Below, in pieces: positions 62,043 to 64,000 of a DNA stretch of 64,000 nucleotides. Location of the stretch: the NCBI GenBank assembly GCA_003279935.1, contig QCGL01000005.1, positions 25,954 to 89,953 of the forward strand. Reading direction: 5' to 3'. Source of the stretch: Prochlorococcus sp. AG-388-A04. GTDB taxonomy: Bacteria > Cyanobacteriota > Cyanobacteriia > PCC-6307 > Cyanobiaceae. The notes under the pieces were generated by a model. That model had not been told where the DNA came from. It worked only from the letters and a program-made list of their open reading frames with translations, and searched no databases. The position numbers were made by a program, and so were the translations under genes. Position 1 is the stretch's first letter; each line of letters opens with the position of its first letter.

Positions 62043-64000
62043 TGTCCCATGGATCGTCATCCCTAGAGTTACCATACCTCGAATTTCTAGAATTACTATT
62101 CATTTGATTGTCCCAAGGATCATCATCCCAGTAATCATCTGAAAATAATTCATCTTTTAAAGAGCCAAAGGTATTTTTAATACCTTGTAGTGGATTACTT
62201 TCAACTTTCTTCTCCGCAGCAAATCTTCTATTTAGGCCAAAAAGGGCTTCTTGCAAAGAACTTACAGAAATTTCTAATTCTTGAGGATCATCATCATCTA
62301 TAAATTCTTCAACATCCTGAATTGCAAGTTCTACAGCCCTCTGTTGTCGCTCTGCTCCATATGGTCCAAATTCTAATGAAGCGTCTCTTAATCTCCTCTC
62401 TGCTTGAGCAATTAATGTAAGTGCATTATTTTTCCTATCAATTACTGATCTTTTCATCCTATCTTCCGTTGCTTTTGACTTGGCCTCGGCGATCATCATA
62501 TTAATTTCTTGTTCATTTAAATTTGAACCTCCGGAAATACTTACTGTTTGTTTTCTACCTGTAGTTCTATCAGTTGCACTGACTTCTAGCAATCCATTTG
62601 CGTCAATATCGAAAGCAACTTGTACTTGGGGAATTCCTCTAGGTGCGGGAGGTATACCTGACAATCTAAATTTTCCTAATGATTTGTTTTCTGAAGCCAG
62701 TGGTCTCTCCCCTTGTCTTACTTGAACAACTACTGATGATTGATTGGATTCCGAAGTACTAAAAACATCTGATTGCCTTACTGGTATTGGGGTATTACGT
62801 GGAATAAGAACCTTCATAAGTCCTCCAATAGTTTCTAATCCTAAGGACAATGGTGTTACATCATTTAAAAGTAAATCACGTAAATCTCCACTAATTATTC
62901 CAGATTGTATTGCAGCACCAATTGCAACAACTTCATCAGGATTTACAGACTGACATGGCTCATTAGGAATAAGAGTTTTAACTAATTGTTGAACCATAGG
63001 TATACGAGTACTTCCACCAACAAGGACGACTTCATCAATTTCTTCAGCATTCCAACCAGAATCTTCTAAAGCAATTTGAACAGGTTCAAGCAATCTATCG
63101 AGGAGATCATCAGATAATGATTCAAATAATTTTCTATCGAATTCCTCTTCAATATGTAATGGCCCATCATCACTTGTAGTAATAAAAGGTAAAGAAATTT
63201 TAGTTTTTTGAAGTCCTGACAATTCACATTTAGCTTTTTCAGCTGCTTCTGTAAGTCTTTGAAGTGCTTGCCTATCTCGTCTTAAATCGATCTTATGTTT
63301 CTCAAGAAATCGTTCAGCAATCCAATCTACTATTTTGGAATCAAAATTATTACCTCCGAGTTGAGTATCTCCACAAGTCGCTTTTACATCAAAAACGCCA
63401 TTAGATATCCTTAACAAAGAAACATCAAAAGTCCCTCCGCCTAAATCAAAAACTAGTACGTTATTGGAAGAGCTTTTTTCAAAACCATAGGCTAATGCTG
63501 CTGCTGTTGGTTCATTTAAAATTCTCTCAACTTTTATCCCCGCTAACACAGCAGAATCCTTAGTAGCTTGCCTCTGAGACTCATTAAAATAGGCAGGTAC
63601 AGTAATTACGGCAGAATCGATTGTATCTCCTAAATAAGTTTCTGCATCATTAATTAATTTTCTTATTATCGAACTTATTAATTCTTCAGGGGCATACTCT
63701 CGCTCAGTAAATGGACTTAGAATCCTAACACTACCATTATCATTAGCTTTAACATTATACGGAACAGAAATACTTGTTTCATCAAGTTCATCCCAATCTC
63801 GTCCTATGAATCTTTTTAAGTTATAAAATGTATTTTTAGGATTTAGAACAAGTTGCCTTCGAGCCTGATTACCTATAACAATTTCGGAGTTTTTAGTGAA
63901 TCCAACTATCGAAGGGGTAGTTCTTGTACCCTCTGAATTTGCAATTACAACGGGGCGGCCGGCCTCTATAACTCCTACAACGGAGTTAGTAGTACCTAAA
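62026..64000 (-). CDS. Hsp70 chaperone DnaK, DnaK1-like (5' end cut by window edge)
   Basis: Hsp70 reading from beyond 64000 down to TAA at 62026, about 657 codons here. The track's 507-aa ORF is only its 3' part. Visible are the ATPase opening LGTTNSVVGVIEAGRPVV, EPTAAALAYGFEKSS, LVFDLGGGTFDVSLL, VLVGGSTRIPMVQQLV and the substrate domain with EVSATDRTTGRKQ. Only a handful of N-terminal residues are missing. The C-terminal tail is unusual for canonical DnaK: DDPWDN appears twice before NDYFL. This suggests the DnaK1 paralogue of cyanobacteria. It overlaps dnaJ. Confidence 0.93.
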   Translation of the reverse strand, partial: LGTTNSVVGVIEAGRPVVIANSEGTRTTPSIVGFTKNSEIVIGNQARRQLVLNPKNTFYNLKRFIGRDWDELDETSISVPYNVKANDNGSVRILSPFTEREYAPEELISSIIRKLINDAETYLGDTIDSAVITVPAYFNESQRQATKDSAVLAGIKVERILNEPTAAALAYGFEKSSSNNVLVFDLGGGTFDVSLLRISNGVFDVKATCGDTQLGGNNFDSKIVDWIAERFLEKHKIDLRRDRQALQRLTEAAEKAKCELSGLQKTKISLPFITTSDDGPLHIEEEFDRKLFESLSDDLLDRLLEPVQIALEDSGWNAEEIDEVVLVGGSTRIPMVQQLVKTLIPNEPCQSVNPDEVVAIGAAIQSGIISGDLRDLLLNDVTPLSLGLETIGGLMKVLIPRNTPIPVRQSDVFSTSESNQSSVVVQVRQGERPLASENKSLGKFRLSGIPPAPRGIPQVQVAFDIDANGLLEVSATDRTTGRKQTVSISGGSNLNEQEINMMIAEAKSKATEDRMKRSVIDRKNNALTLIAQAERRLRDASLEFGPYGAERQQRAVELAIQDVEEFIDDDDPQELEISVSSLQEALFGLNRRFAAEKKVESNPLQGIKNTFGSLKDELFSDDYWDDDPWDNQMNSNSRNSRYGNSRDDDPWDNDYFL

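Overview
The window is from a small, very AT-rich cyanobacterial genome. It most resembles high-light Prochlorococcus. The evidence is tight gene spacing, many A/T-ending codons, the chlorophyll gene acsF, and a series of families typical of cyanobacteria and plastids (DUF2996, DUF565/Ycf20, CCB2/CCB4-like, DUF1995, DUF3110, DUF1651, a possible Psb30). The species call rests on gene content and composition read by eye, not on a database search. Both ends cut genes: mfd at the left edge and a dnaK at the right edge, neither shown complete in the ORF track.

Bases 1-16.9 kb are core genome: mfd, a TerC membrane protein, fmt-tldE-tldD-acsF, an RNase II/R-like protein that has lost its catalytic motifs, a Mn/cation exporter family split into two half-size genes, a HAD phosphatase, rpmF, an FtsH homologue whose zinc site is destroyed, a hydrophobic membrane protein and a 2-Cys peroxiredoxin.

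Bases 16.9-23.4 kb are a loose island of very small genes (19-121 aa), most below the ORF-track cutoff, on both strands. It holds two tRNA genes, two DUF1651-type proteins, a ribbon-helix-helix regulator with a perfect inverted repeat upstream, a chain of four micro-ORFs joined by stop/start overlaps, a pseudoknot RNA that looks like the Downstream-peptide (glutamine-II) riboswitch ahead of a 54-aa peptide, and at least one frameshifted gene. No integrase or transposase was seen. This is the accessory part of the window and holds most of the novelty.

Bases 23.4-64 kb return to core functions. Genes for translation are trmL, metG, rpsR, rpmG, pheT, leuS and fmt (the last in the left part). Cofactor and amino-acid genes are cobU, cobN, metH, ilvE, coaD, hemJ, ribBA, argC, dapF and a cysteine desulfurase. 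There are also uvrC, pgi, purN, dacB, lptC, a cyclophilin and a dnaK-dnaJ pair. cobN is divergent from ilvE-metH, so a B12 biosynthesis gene sits next to the B12-dependent methionine synthase. Between pheT and a ribbon-helix-helix/J-domain fusion gene lies a gene-poor stretch with a family of AGTCT/AGACT palindromes surrounding one small secreted-protein gene.
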